From positions 13,950,001 through 14,014,000 of the forward strand of contig NW_027488370.1 of assembly GCF_051014445.1 (NCBI RefSeq): a stretch of 64,000 nt of DNA, read 5' to 3'. How positions within the stretch are numbered: position 1 is the stretch's first letter; every line of letters starts with the position of its first letter. Made by a program: the position numbers and the translations under genes. This document shows positions 1-11,848 of the stretch, piece by piece. This DNA comes from Colletes latitarsis (lineage: Eukaryota; Arthropoda; Insecta; Hymenoptera; Colletidae). The notes below the pieces were generated by a model. That model was given only the letters and a program-made list of their open reading frames with translations, was not told the DNA's origin and did not search any database.

Positions 1-155
1 GGTCCAAGCATGAAAAAGCCCAGGATCTTGCCAACAAGTAGGCGAAAAATGCGAAGGTACGAGCCAGATGATTGCAAATACCAGAATTAAACCAGACATA
101 GCCAGCGTTATCCTCTAAAATACTAATCGGAACCAGCTTTTATTGCCTGTTTCAG

Positions 156-167
156 TGTGGTACCACA
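156..167. other. Representative 12 bp palindromic dyad
   Basis: TGTGGTACCACA is a perfect palindrome at phase 33-44, present in a large share of monomers; this is the first full copy in the window. Other monomers keep arms TGTGG and CCACA but change the central two bases to AA, AT, CA or TC, or change the right arm to CCGCA. It contains a KpnI site (GGTACC), so most monomers would be cut there. Short dyads are known to be common in satellites that lack a CENP-B box. A role here is inference only. Confidence 0.85.
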
Positions 168-1200
168 TTACTACGTGATCCACACCAGAAAAAGCCCAGG
201 ATCTGGCCAACAAGTATGCGAGAAATGCGAAAATTCGTGCCAGATGACGGCAAATCCCAGACCTGGCCGTGACATAACCAGCGTTATCGTCTAAAATAAT
301 AATCGCAACCAGGTTTAATTGACTGTTTCGGTGTGGAACCACATTACGACGGGATACAAACCAGAAAAAGCCCTGGATCTGGCCAACAAGTATGCGAGAA
401 ATGCGAAAGTATGAGCCAGATGAGGTCAAATCCTAGACCTAACCGAGACATAACCGGCGTTATCCTCCAAAATATTACTCGCAACCAGGTTGAAATGACT
501 GCTTCGGTGTGGTACCGCATTACTACGTGATCCAAACAAAAAAAGCCCAGGATCTTGCCAACAAGTATGCGAAAAATGCGGAGGTACGAGCCAGATGAGG
601 GAAAATCCCAGACCTAACGAGACATAGCCGGCGTTATCCTGTAAAATATTAATCGGAACCAGGTTTATTTGACTGTTTCAGTGTGGTACCACATTACTAC
701 GTGATGCAAACCAAAAAAAGCCCCGGATCTTGCCAACAAGTAGGCGAAATATGCGAAGGTACGAGCCAGATGATTGCAAATACCAGAACTAACCCCGACA
801 TAACCAGCGTTATCCTCCAAAATATTACTCGCAACCAGGTTTAATTGACTGTTTTAGTGTGGTACCATATTACTACGTGATCCAAACCAGAAAAAGCCCG
901 GGATCTGGCCAACAAGTATGCGATAATTGCGAACGTATGAGACAGATGATTGCAAATACCAGAACTAACCCAGACATAACCAGCGTTATCCTCCAAAATA
1001 TTAATCGCAACCAGGTTTAATTTACTGTTTCGGTGTGGAGCGTCATTATTACGGTATCCAAACCAGAAAGAACCCTGGATCTGGCCAAGAAGCATGCAAA
1101 AACGCGAAAGTATGTGCCAGATGATTGCAAATACCAGAACTAACCCAGACACAACCAGCGTTATCCTCTAAAATACTAATCGGAACCAGCTTTTATTGAC

Positions 1201-1470
1201 AGTTTCAGTGTGATACCACATTACTACGTTGTCCAAGCCAGAAAAAGGCCAGGATCTAGCCAACAAGTATGCGAAAAATGCGAAAATACGGGCCAGATGA
1301 CGGCAAATCCCAGACCTTACCGTGACATAACCGGCGTTATCCTCTAAAATACTAACCGGAACAAGATTTTATTGACTGTCTCAGTGTGGTACCACATTAC
1401 TACGTGATCCAAACCAGAAAAAGGCCAGGATCTGGCCAACAAGTAAGCGAAAAATGCGAAAGTACGAGCC
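1201..1470. repeat. Left copy of an 8-monomer-spaced duplicate
   Basis: This stretch and 2,608-2,877 carry the same unusual combination: ACAGTTTCAGTGTGATACC, CGTTGTCCAAGCC, ATCTAGCCAAC, ACCTTACCGTGAC and AACCGGAACAAG. Only a few differences were seen, for example GGGCCAGATGACGG here against CAGATGGCGG in the other copy. Upstream sequences differ, and the right-hand match ends after ACGAGCC. Related but more diverged copies lie near 5,770, 9,284, 26,860, 31,255 and 35,120, so this monomer pair is a widely spread module of the array. Confidence 0.85.
1423..1437. other. Representative 6 bp stem with 3-base loop
   Basis: GGCCAG-GAT-CTGGCC is a perfect inverted repeat at phase 71-85. It occurs in monomers that read AAAAAGGCCAGGATCTGGCC. 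Many others read AAGCCCAGGATCTGG, which costs one pair, or CTTGCC, which weakens the stem. It lies about 27 bp downstream of the dyad. Confidence 0.8.
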
Positions 1471-1662
1471 GGATGTGGGCAAATCCCAGACCTGACCGTG
1501 ACATAACCGGCGTTATCGTCTAAAATATTAATCGCAACCAGGTTTAATTGACTGTTTCGGTGTGGAACAACATTACTACGTGATCTAAACCAGAAAAAGC
1601 CCAGGATCTGGCCAACAAGTATGCGAGAAATGCGAAGGTACGAGCCAGATGAGGGCAAATCC

Positions 1663-1684
1663 CAGACCTAACCCAGACATAACC
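1663..1684. repeat. Tandem 11 bp repeat inside the monomer
   Basis: CAGACCTAACC (1,663-1,673) is followed without a gap by CAGACATAACC (1,674-1,684), matching at 10 of 11 positions. In monomers with ACCGAGAC the second unit has one more change. A second internal repeat, ATGCGAAA at phases 93-100 and 102-109, lies upstream. Both suggest that the 176 bp monomer grew partly from short internal duplications. Confidence 0.8.
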
Positions 1685-1714
1685 GGCGTTATCCGCTAAA
1701 ATATTAATCCCCAC

Positions 1715-2370
1715 CAGGTTTAATTGACTGTTTCGGTATGGAACCTCATTACTACGGGATCCAAACCAGAAAAAACCCAGGATCTGGCCAACAAGTGTGC
1801 GAAAAACGCGAAAGTATGAGCCAGATGATTCCAAATACCAGAACTAACCCAGACGTAACCTGCATGACCCTCTAAAATACTATTCTGAACCAGGTTTAAT
1901 TGACTGTTACGGTGTGGCACCGCATTACTACCTGATCCAAACCAGAAAAAGCCCAGGATCTTGCCACAAGTATGCGAAAAATGCGAAATTACGAGCCAGA
2001 TGATGGAAAATCCCAGACCTAACCGAGACAAAACCGGCGATATCCTCTAAAATATTAATCGCCACCAGGTTTAATTGACTGCTTCGGTGTGGTACCGCAT
2101 TACTACGTGATCCAAGCATGAAAAAGCCCAGGATCCTGCCAACAAGTAGGCGAAAAATGCGAAAGTATGAGCCAGATGATTGCAAATACCAGAACTAACC
2201 CAGACGTAACCTGCATTATCCTCTAAAATACAATTCTGAACCAGGTTTAATTGACTGTTACTGTGTGGTACCGCATTACTACGTGATACAGACCAGAAAA
2301 AGGCCAGGATCTGGCCAACAAGTATGCGAAAAATGCGAAAGTACGAGACAGATGAGGGCAAATCCCAGAC
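1715..2370. repeat. Left copy of a 13-monomer-spaced duplicate
   Basis: Corresponds to 4,001-4,656 at an offset of 2,286 bp. Shared marks are TTTCGGTATGGAACC, the GTAACCTGCAT run, ACTATTCTGAACC, a CCACAAG one-base deletion after CTTG, and GATACAGACC. Differences include TACGGGAT against AACGGGAT and CCAACAAG against CCAAAAGG near the right end. The match ends where ACCTGACCCAG is replaced by ACCTAACCGAG. Confidence 0.85.
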
Positions 2371-2607
2371 CTGACCCAGACATAACCGGCGTTATCCTCT
2401 AAAATATTAATCGCAACCAGGTTTAATTGACTGTTTAGTTGTGGTACCGCATTACTACGTGATCCAAACCAGAAAAAGGCCAGGATCTTGCCAAGATGTA
2501 TGCGAAAAACGCGAAAGTATGAGCCAGATGAGGGCAAATCCCAGACCTAACCGAGACATAACCGGCGTTATCCTCCACAGTATTAATCGCAACCAGGTTT
2601 AATTGAC

Positions 2608-2877
2608 AGTTTCAGTGTGATACCACATTACTACGTTGTCCAAGCCAGAAAAAGGCCAGGATCTAGCCAACAAGTATGCGAAAAATGCGAAAATACGAGC
2701 CAGATGGCGGCAAATCCCAGACCTTACCGTGACATAACCGGCGTTATCCTCTAAAATACTAACCGGAACAAGATTTTATTGACTGTCTCAGTGTGGTACC
2801 ACATTACTACGTGATCCAAACCAGAAAAAGGCCAGGATCTGGCCAACAAGTAAGCGAAAAATGCGAAAGTACGAGCC
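2608..2877. repeat. Right copy of the 8-monomer-spaced duplicate
   Basis: Matches 1,201-1,470 at an offset of 1,407 bp. The two copies diverge after ACGAGCC: GGATGTGGGC follows in the left copy and AGATTATGGC in this one. Confidence 0.85.
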
Positions 2878-4000
2878 AGATTATGGCAAATACCAGACCT
2901 AACCCAGACATAGCCGGCGTTATCCTGTAAAATATTGATCGGAGCCAGGTTTATTTGACTGTTTCAGTGTGGTACCACATTACTACGTGGTCCAAACCAG
3001 AAAAAGCCCAGGATCATGCCAACAAATAGACGAAAAATGCGAAGGTACGAGCCAGATGAGGGAAAATCCCAGATCTAACCGTGACATAGCCGGCGTTATC
3101 CTGTAAAATATTAATCGGAACCAGGTTTATTTGACTGTTTCAGTGTGGTACCACATTACTACGTGGTCCAAGCATGAAAAAGCCCAGGATCTTGACAACA
3201 AGTAGGCGAAAAATGCGAAGGTACCAGCCAGATGATTGCAAATACCAGAACTAAACCAGACATAACCAGCGTTATCCTCCAAAATACTATTCGGAACCAG
3301 CTTTAATTGACTGTTTCAGTGTGGTACCACATTACTACGTGATCCAAACCAGAAAAAGCCCAGGATCTGGCCAACAAGTATGCGAGAAATGCGAAAATTC
3401 GAGCCAGATGACGGCAAATCCCAGACCTGACCGTGACATAACCGGCGTTATCGTCTAAAATATTAATCGCAACCTGGTTTAATTGACTGTTTCGGTGTGG
3501 TACCGCATTACTAACTGATCCAAACCAGAAAAAGCCCAGGATCTTGCCACAAGTAGGCGAAAAATGCGAAGGTACGAGCCAGATGATTGCAAATACCAGA
3601 ACTAAACCAGACATAACCAGCGTTATCCTCTAAAATACTAATCGGAACCAGCTTGTATTGACTGTTTCAGTGTGGTACCACATTACTGCGTGATCCAAAC
3701 CAGAAAACGCCCAGGATCTGAAGAACAAGTATGCGAAAAATGCGAAAGTACGAGCCAGATGAGGGGCAAATACCAGACCTAACCCAGACATAACCGGCGT
3801 TATCCTCTAAAATATTAATCGCATCCAGGTTTTATTGGCTGTTTAGGTGTGGTACCGCATTATTACGTGATCCAAACCAGTAAAGGCCAGGATCTGGCCA
3901 ACAAGTATGCAAAAAATGCGAAAGTACTAGCCAGATGAGGGCAAATCCCAGACCTAACCGAGACATAACCGGCGTTTTCCTCTAAACTATTAATCGCCAC

Positions 4001-4656
4001 CAGGTTTAATTGACTGTTTCGGTATGGAACCTCATTACAACGGGATCCAAACCTGAAAAAACCCAGGATCTGGCCAACAAGTGTGCGAAAAACGCGAAGG
4101 TATGAGCCAGATGATTGCAAATACCAGAACTAACCCAGACGTAACCTGCATTATCCTCTAAAATACTATTCTGAACCAGGTTTAATTGACTGTTACGGTG
4201 TGGTACCGCATTACTACCTGATCCAAACCAGAAAAAGCCCAGGATCTTGCCACAAGTATGCGAAAAATGCGAAATTACCAGCCTGATGAACGAAAATCCC
4301 AGACCTAACCGAGACAAAACCGGCGTTATCCTCTAAAATATTAATCGCCACCAGGTTTAATTGACTGCTTCGGTGTGGTACCGCATTACTACGTGATCCA
4401 AGCATGAAAAAGCCCAGGATCCTGCCAACAAGTAGGCGCAAAATGCGAAGGTACGAGCCAGATGATTGCAAATACCAGAACTAAACCAGACATAACCAGC
4501 GTTATCCTCTAAAATATTTATCGCAACCAGGTTTAATTGACTGTTTCGGCGCGGTACCGCATTACTACGTGATACAGACCAGAAAAAGGCCAGGATCTGG
4601 CCAAAAGGTATGCGGAAAATGCGAAAGTACGAGACAGATGAGGGCAAATCCCAGAC
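4001..4656. repeat. Right copy of the 13-monomer-spaced duplicate
   Basis: Partner of 1,715-2,370, sharing its chain of subtype marks in the same order. It lies immediately left of the recent 20-monomer duplication and is not part of it. Confidence 0.85.
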
Positions 4657-4820
4657 CTAACCGAGAAATAACCGGCGCTACCCTCTAAAATATTAATCGC
4701 AACCAGGTTTAACTGACTGTCTGAGTGTGGTCCCTCATTACTACTTGGCCCAAGCCAGAAAAAGTCCAGGATCTGGCCAAAAAGTATGCGAGAAATGCGA
4801 AAGTACTAGCCAGATGAGGG

Positions 4821-7800
4821 CAAATCCCAGACCTAACCGAGACATAACCGGCGTTATGCTCTAAAATATTAATCGCAACCAGGATTAATTGACTGTTTCG
4901 GTGTGGTACCGCATTACTACGTGATCCAAACCAGAAAAAGGCCAGGATCTTGCCAAGATGTATGCGAAAAACGCGAAAGTATGAGCCAGATGATTGCAAA
5001 TACCAGAACTAACCCAGATATAGCCGGCGTTATCCTGTAAAATATTGATGGGAACCAGGTTTTTTTCACTGTTTCAGTGTGGCACCACATTACTACATGG
5101 TCCAAACCAGAAAAAGCCCAGGATCTTGCCAACAAATAGGCGAAAAATGCGATGGTACGAGCCAGATGAGGGAAAATCCCAGACCTAACCGAGACATAGC
5201 CGGCGTTATCCTGTAAAATATTAATCGGAACCAGGTTTAATTGACAGTTTCAGTGTGATACCACATTACTACGTGGTCCAAGCATGAAAAAGCCCAGGAT
5301 CTTGCCAACAAGTAGGCGAAAAATGCGAAGGTACGAGCCAGATGGGGGGCAAATACCAGACCTAACCCAGACATAACCAGTGTTATCCTCTAAAATATTA
5401 ATCGCAACCAGGTTTACTTGACTGTTTCGGTATGGAACGTCATTACTACGGGATCCAAACCAGAAAAAACCCAGGATCTGGCCAAGAAGTGTGCGAAAAA
5501 CGCGAAAGTATGAGCCTGATGATTCCAAATACCAGAACTAACCCAGACGTAACCTGCATTATCTTCTAAAATACTATTCGGAACCAGGTTTAACTGACTG
5601 TTACGGTGTGGTACCGCATTACTACCTGATCTAAACCAGAAAAAGCCCAGGATCTTGCCACAGGTATGAGAAAAATGCGAAATTACGAGCCAGATGAGGG
5701 CAAAACCCAGACCTAACCGAGACATAACCGGCGTTATCCTACAAAGTAATAATCGCAACCAGGTTTAATTGACAGTTTCAGTGTGATACCACATTACTAC
5801 GTGGTCCAAGCCAGAAAAAGGCCAGGATCTAGCCAACAAGTATGCGAGAAATGCGAAAATACGAGCCAGATGACGGCAAATCCCAGACCTTACCGTGACA
5901 TAACCGGCGTTATCCTCTAAAATACTATCCGGAACCAGATTTTATTGACTGTCTCAGTGTGATACCACATTACTGCGTGCTCCAAACCAGAAAAAGGCCA
6001 GGATCTGGCCAAAAAGTAAGCGAAAAATGCGAAAGTACGAGCCAGAAGATGGCAAATACCAGACCTAACCTTGATATAGCCGGCGTTATCCTGTAAAATA
6101 TTAATCGGAACCAGGTTTATTTGACTGTTTCAGTGTGGCACCACATTACTACGTGGTCCAAACCAGAAAAAGCCCTGGATCATGCCAACAAATAGGCGAA
6201 AAATGCGAAAATTCGAGCGAGATGAGGTCAAATCCCAGACGTGACCGTGACATAACCGGCGTTATCGTCTAAAATATTAATCGCAACCAGGTTTAATTGA
6301 CTGTTTCGGTGTGGAACCACATTACGACGGGATGCAAACCAGAAAAAGCCTTGGATCTGGCCAACAAGTATGCGAAAAATGCGAAATTACGAGCCAGATG
6401 AGGGAAAATCCCAAACCTAACGGAGACATAACCGGCGTTATGCTCCAAAATATTATTCGCCACCAGGTTGAATTGACTGCTTCGGTGTGGTACCGCATTA
6501 CTACGTGATCCAAACCAGAAAAAGCCCAGGATCTTGCCAACAAGTATGCGAAAAATGCGGAGGTACGAGCCAGATGAGGGAAAATCCCAGACCTAACCGA
6601 GACATAGCCGGCGTTATCCTGTAAAATATTAATCGGAACCAGGTTTATTTGACTGTTTCAGTGTGGTACCACATTACTAGGTGGTCCAAGCATGAAAAAG
6701 CCCAGGAACTTGCCAACAAGTAGGCGACAAATGTGATGGTACGAGCCAGATGATTGCAAATACCAGAACTAAACCAGACATAACCAGCGTTATCCACTAA
6801 AATACTAATCGGAGCCAGCTTTTATTGACTGTTTCAGTGTGGTACCACATTACTACGGGATCCAAACCAGAAAAAGCCCAAGATCTGAAGAACAAGTATG
6901 CGAAAAAAGCGAAAGTACGAGCCAGTGAGGGGCAAATACCAGACCTAACCCAGACATAACCGGCGTTATCCTCTAAAATATTAATCGCAACAAGGTTTTA
7001 TTGACTGTTTCGGTGTGGTACCGCATTACTACGTGATCCAAACCAGAAAAAGGCCAGGATCTGGCCAACAAGTATGCAAAAAATGCGAAAGTACTAGCCA
7101 GATGAGGGCAAATCCCAGACCTAACCGAGACATAACCGGCGTTATCCTCCAACATATTAATCGCAACCAGGTTTAATTGACTGTTACGGTGTGGTACCGC
7201 ATTACTACGTGATCCAAACCAGGAAAAGCCCAGGATCTTGCCAACAAGTAGGCGAAAAATGCGAAGGTACGAGCCAGATGATTGCAAATACCAGACCTAA
7301 CCCAGACATAACCGGCGTTATCCTCTAAAATATTAATCGCAACAAGGTTTTATTGACTGTTTCGGTGTGGTATCGCATTACTACGTGATCCAATCCAGAA
7401 AAAGCCCGGGATCTGTCCAACAAGTATGCGAAAATTGCGAACGTATGAGACAGATGATTGCAAATACCAGAACTAACCCAGACATAACCAGCGTTATCCT
7501 GCAAAATATTAATCACAACCAGGTTTAATTGACTGTTTCGGTGTGGAGCGTCATTATTACGAGATCCAAACCAGAAAGAACCCTGGATCTGGCCAAGAAG
7601 TATGCGGAAAACGCGAAAGTATGTGACATATGTTTGCAAGTACCAGAACTAACCCAGACATAACCAGCGTTATCCTCTGAAATACTAATCGGAACCAGAT
7701 TTATTGACTGTTTCAGTGTGGTACCACATTACTACGTGATCCAAACCAGAAAATGCCCAGGATCTGGCCAACAAGTAAGCGAGAAATGCGAAAGTACTAG

Positions 7801-8334
7801 CCAGATGAGGGCAAATCCCAGAACTAACCGAGACATAACCGGCGTTATCCTGTAAAATATTAATCGCAACCAGGTTTAATTGACTGTTTCGGTGTGGTAC
7901 CACATTACTACGTTATCCAAACCAGAAAAAGCCCAGGATCTGGCCTACAAGTATGCGAAAAATGCGAAAGTACGTGCCAGATGTGGGCAAATCCCAGACC
8001 TAAACCAGACATAACCGGCGTTATCCTCTAAAATATTAATCGCAACCAGGTTTAATTGACTGTCTGAGTGTGGTCCCACATTACTACTTGGTCCAAGCCA
8101 GAAAAAGGCCAGGATCTGGTCACCAAGTATGCGAGAAATGCGAAAGTATGAGCCAGATGGTTGCAAGTACCGGAGCTAAGTCAAACCAGCGTTATCCTCC
8201 AAAAAATTAATCGCAACCAGGTTTAATTGACTGTTACAGTGTGATACCACATTACTGCGTGGTCCAAGCATGAAAAACGCCAGGATCTGGCCCACAAGTA
8301 TGCGAAAAATGCGAAATTACGAGCCAAATGAGGG
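4821..8334. repeat. 20-monomer block, copy 1 (3,514 bp)
   Basis: This block is followed directly by a nearly identical copy at 8,335-11,848, at a constant offset of 3,514 bp, which is 20 monomers minus 6 bp. The left boundary lies in GATGAGGGCAAATCCC near 4,820. Upstream of it, copy 1 reads AAGTACTAGCC while copy 2 reads AAATTACGAGCC. Differences seen by eye are few: AACCAGTGTT against AACCAGCGTT near 5,381, GTGATACC against GTGGTACC near 5,961, GAGCGAG against GAGCCAG near 6,229, and TTCGGTG against TTCGTTG near 6,484. The block includes one monomer with a 5 bp deletion (about 8,171-8,190), which explains most of the 6 bp shortfall. Several subtypes occur in fixed order. Confidence 0.95.
8171..8190. 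other. 5 bp deletion marker shared by three monomers
   Basis: CGGAGCTAAGTCAAACCAGCG replaces the usual CGGAACTAACCCAAACATAACCAGCG type, a net loss of 5 bp. The same lesion is at 11,685-11,704 (copy 2 of the 20-monomer block) and 13,615-13,634 (older partial copy, with GGAACTAAG). The related monomer near 15,541 keeps the full length. It marks common descent of the three. Confidence 0.85.
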
Positions 8335-11300
8335 CAAATCCCAGACCTAACCGAGACATAACCGGCGTTATGCTCTAAAATATTAATCGCAACCAGGATT
8401 AATTGACTGTTTCGGTGTGGTACCGCATTACTACGTGATCCAAACCAGAAAAAGGCCAGGATCTTGCCAAGATGTATGCGAAAAACGCGAAAGTATGAGC
8501 CAGATGATTGCAAATACCAGAACTAACCCAGATATAGCCGGCGTTATCCTGTAAAATATTGATGGGAACCAGGTTTTTTTCACTGTTTCAGTGTGGCACC
8601 ACATTACTACATGGTCCAAACCAGAAAAAGCCCAGGATCTTGCCAACAAATAGGCGAAAAATGCGATGGTACGAGCCAGATGAGGGAAAATCCCAGACCT
8701 AACCGAGACATAGCCGGCGTTATCCTGTAAAATATTAATCGGAACCAGGTTTAATTGACAGTTTCAGTGTGATACCACATTACTACGTGGTCCAAGCATG
8801 AAAAAGCCCAGGATCTTGCCAACAAGTAGGCGAAAAATGCGAAGGTACGAGCCAGATGGGGGGCAAATACCAGACCTAACCCAGACATAACCAGCGTTAT
8901 CCTCTAAAATATTAATCGCAACCAGGTTTACTTGACTGTTTCGGTATGGAACGTCATTACTACGGGATCCAAACCAGAAAAAACCCAGGATCTGGCCAAG
9001 AAGTGTGCGAAAAACGCGAAAGTATGAGCCTGATGATTCCAAATACCAGAACTAACCCAGACGTAACCTGCATTATCTTCTAAAATACTATTCGGAACCA
9101 GGTTTAACTGACTGTTACGGTGTGGTACCGCATTACTACCTGATCTAAACCAGAAAAAGCCCAGGATCTTGCCACAGGTATGAGAAAAATGCGAAATTAC
9201 GAGCCAGATGAGGGCAAAACCCAGACCTAACCGAGACATAACCGGCGTTATCCTACAAAGTAATAATCGCAACCAGGTTTAATTGACAGTTTCAGTGTGA
9301 TACCACATTACTACGTGGTCCAAGCCAGAAAAAGGCCAGGATCTAGCCAACAAGTATGCGAGAAATGCGAAAATACGAGCCAGATGACGGCAAATCCCAG
9401 ACCTTACCGTGACATAACCGGCGTTATCCTCTAAAATACTATCCGGAACCAGATTTTATTGACTGTCTCAGTGTGGTACCACATTACTGCGTGCTCCAAA
9501 CCAGAAAAAGGCCAGGATCTGGCCAAAAAGTAAGCGAAAAATGCGAAAGTACGAGCCAGAAGATGGCAAATACCAGACCTAACCTTGATATAGCCGGCGT
9601 TATCCTGTAAAATATTAATCGGAACCAGGTTTATTTGACTGTTTCAGTGTGGCACCACATTACTACGTGGTCCAAACCAGAAAAAGCCCTGGATCATGCC
9701 AACAAATAGGCGAAAAATGCGAAAATTCGAGCCAGATGAGGTCAAATCCCAGACGTGACCGTGACATAACCGGCGTTATCGTCTAAAATATTAATCGCAA
9801 CCAGGTTTAATTGACTGTTTCGGTGTGGAACCACATTACGACGGGATGCAAACCAGAAAAAGCCTTGGATCTGGCCAACAAGTATGCGAAAAATGCGAAA
9901 TTACGAGCCAGATGAGGGAAAATCCCAAACCTAACGGAGACATAACCGGCGTTATGCTCCAAAATATTATTCGCCACCAGGTTGAATTGACTGCTTCGTT
10001 GTGGTACCGCATTACTACGTGATCCAAACCAGAAAAAGCCCAGGATCTTGCCAACAAGTATGCGAAAAATGCGGAGGTACGAGCCAGATGAGGGAAAATC
10101 CCAGACCTAACCGAGACATAGCCGGCGTTATCCTGTAAAATATTAATCGGAACCAGGTTTATTTGACTGTTTCAGTGTGGTACCACATTACTAGGTGGTC
10201 CAAGCATGAAAAAGCCCAGGAACTTGCCAACAAGTAGGCGACAAATGTGATGGTACGAGCCAGATGATTGCAAATACCAGAACTAAACCAGACATAACCA
10301 GCGTTATCCACTAAAATACTAATCGGAGCCAGCTTTTATTGACTGTTTCAGTGTGGTACCACATTACTACGGGATCCAAACCAGAAAAAGCCCAAGATCT
10401 GAAGAACAAGTATGCGAAAAAAGCGAAAGTACGAGCCAGTGAGGGGCAAATACCAGACCTAACCCAGACATAACCGGCGTTATCCTCTAAAATATTAATC
10501 GCAACAAGGTTTTATTGACTGTTTCGGTGTGGTACCGCATTACTACGTGATCCAAACCAGAAAAAGGCCAGGATCTGGCCAACAAGTATGCAAAAAATGC
10601 GAAAGTACTAGCCAGATGAGGGCAAATCCCAGACCTAACCGAGACATAACCGGCGTTATCCTCCAACATATTAATCGCAACCAGGTTTAATTGACTGTTA
10701 CGGTGTGGTACCGCATTACTACGTGATCCAAACCAGGAAAAGCCCAGGATCTTGCCAACAAGTAGGCGAAAAATGCGAAGGTACGAGCCAGATGATTGCA
10801 AATACCAGACCTAACCCAGACATAACCGGCGTTATCCTCTAAAATATTAATCGCAACAAGGTTTTATTGACTGTTTCGGTGTGGTATCGCATTACTACGT
10901 GATCCAATCCAGAAAAAGCCCGGGATCTGTCCAACAAGTATGCGAAAATTGCGAACGTATGAGACAGATGATTGCAAATACCAGAACTAACCCAGACATA
11001 ACCAGCGTTATCCTGCAAAATATTAATCACAACCAGGTTTAATTGACTGTTTCGGTGTGGAGCGTCATTATTACGAGATCCAAACCAGAAAGAACCCTGG
11101 ATCTGGCCAAGAAGTATGCGGAAAACGCGAAAGTATGTGACATATGTTTGCAAGTACCAGAACTAACCCAGACATAACCAGCGTTATCCTCTGAAATACT
11201 AATCGGAACCAGATTTATTGACTGTTTCAGTGTGGTACCACATTACTACGTGATCCAAACCAGAAAATGCCCAGGATCTGGCCAACAAGTAAGCGAGAAA

Positions 11301-11848
11301 TGCGAAAGTACTAGCCAGATGAGGGCAAATCCCAGAACTAACCGAGACATAACCGGCGTTATCCTGTAAAATATTAATCGCAACCAGGTTTAATTGACTG
11401 TTTCGGTGTGGTACCACATTACTACGTTATCCAAACCAGAAAAAGCCCAGGATCTGGCCTACAAGTATGCGAAAAATGCGAAAGTACGTGCCAGATGTGG
11501 GCAAATCCCAGACCTAAACCAGACATAACCGGCGTTATCCTCTAAAATATTAATCGCAACCAGGTTTAATTGACTGTCTGAGTGTGGTCCCACATTACTA
11601 CTTGGTCCAAGCCAGAAAAAGGCCAGGATCTGGTCACCAAGTATGCGAGAAATGCGAAAGTATGAGCCAGATGGTTGCAAGTACCGGAGCTAAGTCAAAC
11701 CAGCGTTATCCTCCAAAAAATTAATCGCAACCAGGTTTAATTGACTGTTACAGTGTGATACCACATTACTGCGTGGTCCAAGCATGAAAAACGCCAGGAT
11801 CTGGCCCACAAGTATGCGAAAAATGCGAAATTACGAGCCAAATGAGGG
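8335..11848. repeat. 20-monomer block, copy 2 (3,514 bp)
   Basis: Adjacent direct copy of 4,821-8,334 with the same subtype order, including the GATCTGAAGAACAAG monomer near 10,396, the GTGGAGCG dyad variant near 11,057 and the 5 bp deletion near 11,685-11,704. The right boundary lies where GAGGGCAAATCC of copy 1 becomes GAGGGAAAATCC, near 11,848. Only about four substitutions were noticed between the copies. That indicates a very recent duplication or, less likely, an assembly duplication. Confidence 0.95.

Larger units (their letters stand above)
1..4820. repeat. Diverged, mixed monomers at the left edge
   Basis: About 27 monomers of mixed subtype. I saw no gene or unique sequence. Two echoes show older block duplication: 1,201-1,470 recurs at 2,608-2,877 (offset 1,407, eight monomers), and 1,715-2,370 recurs at 4,001-4,656 (offset 2,286, thirteen monomers). 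Both pairs carry scattered substitutions, so they are older than the nearly perfect blocks to the right. A rare subtype reading GATCTGAAGAACAAG lies at 3,715-3,729, and an unusual dyad variant, GTGGAGCG followed by TCATTATTACG, starts at 1,035. Confidence 0.9.

Noticed and set aside
333..530. Plus-strand frame of 65 codons and its relatives near 6,311, 9,825, 41,995 and 46,391
   Set aside because: Shadow of the same repeat on the other strand, overlapping minus-strand frames that are equally spurious.
4821..11848. Assembly error as the cause of the nearly perfect block duplications
   Set aside because: Not excluded, but the copies differ at a few clear single bases and abut within a monomer at the correct phase, as expected for real unequal exchange. 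Spanning long reads would decide.
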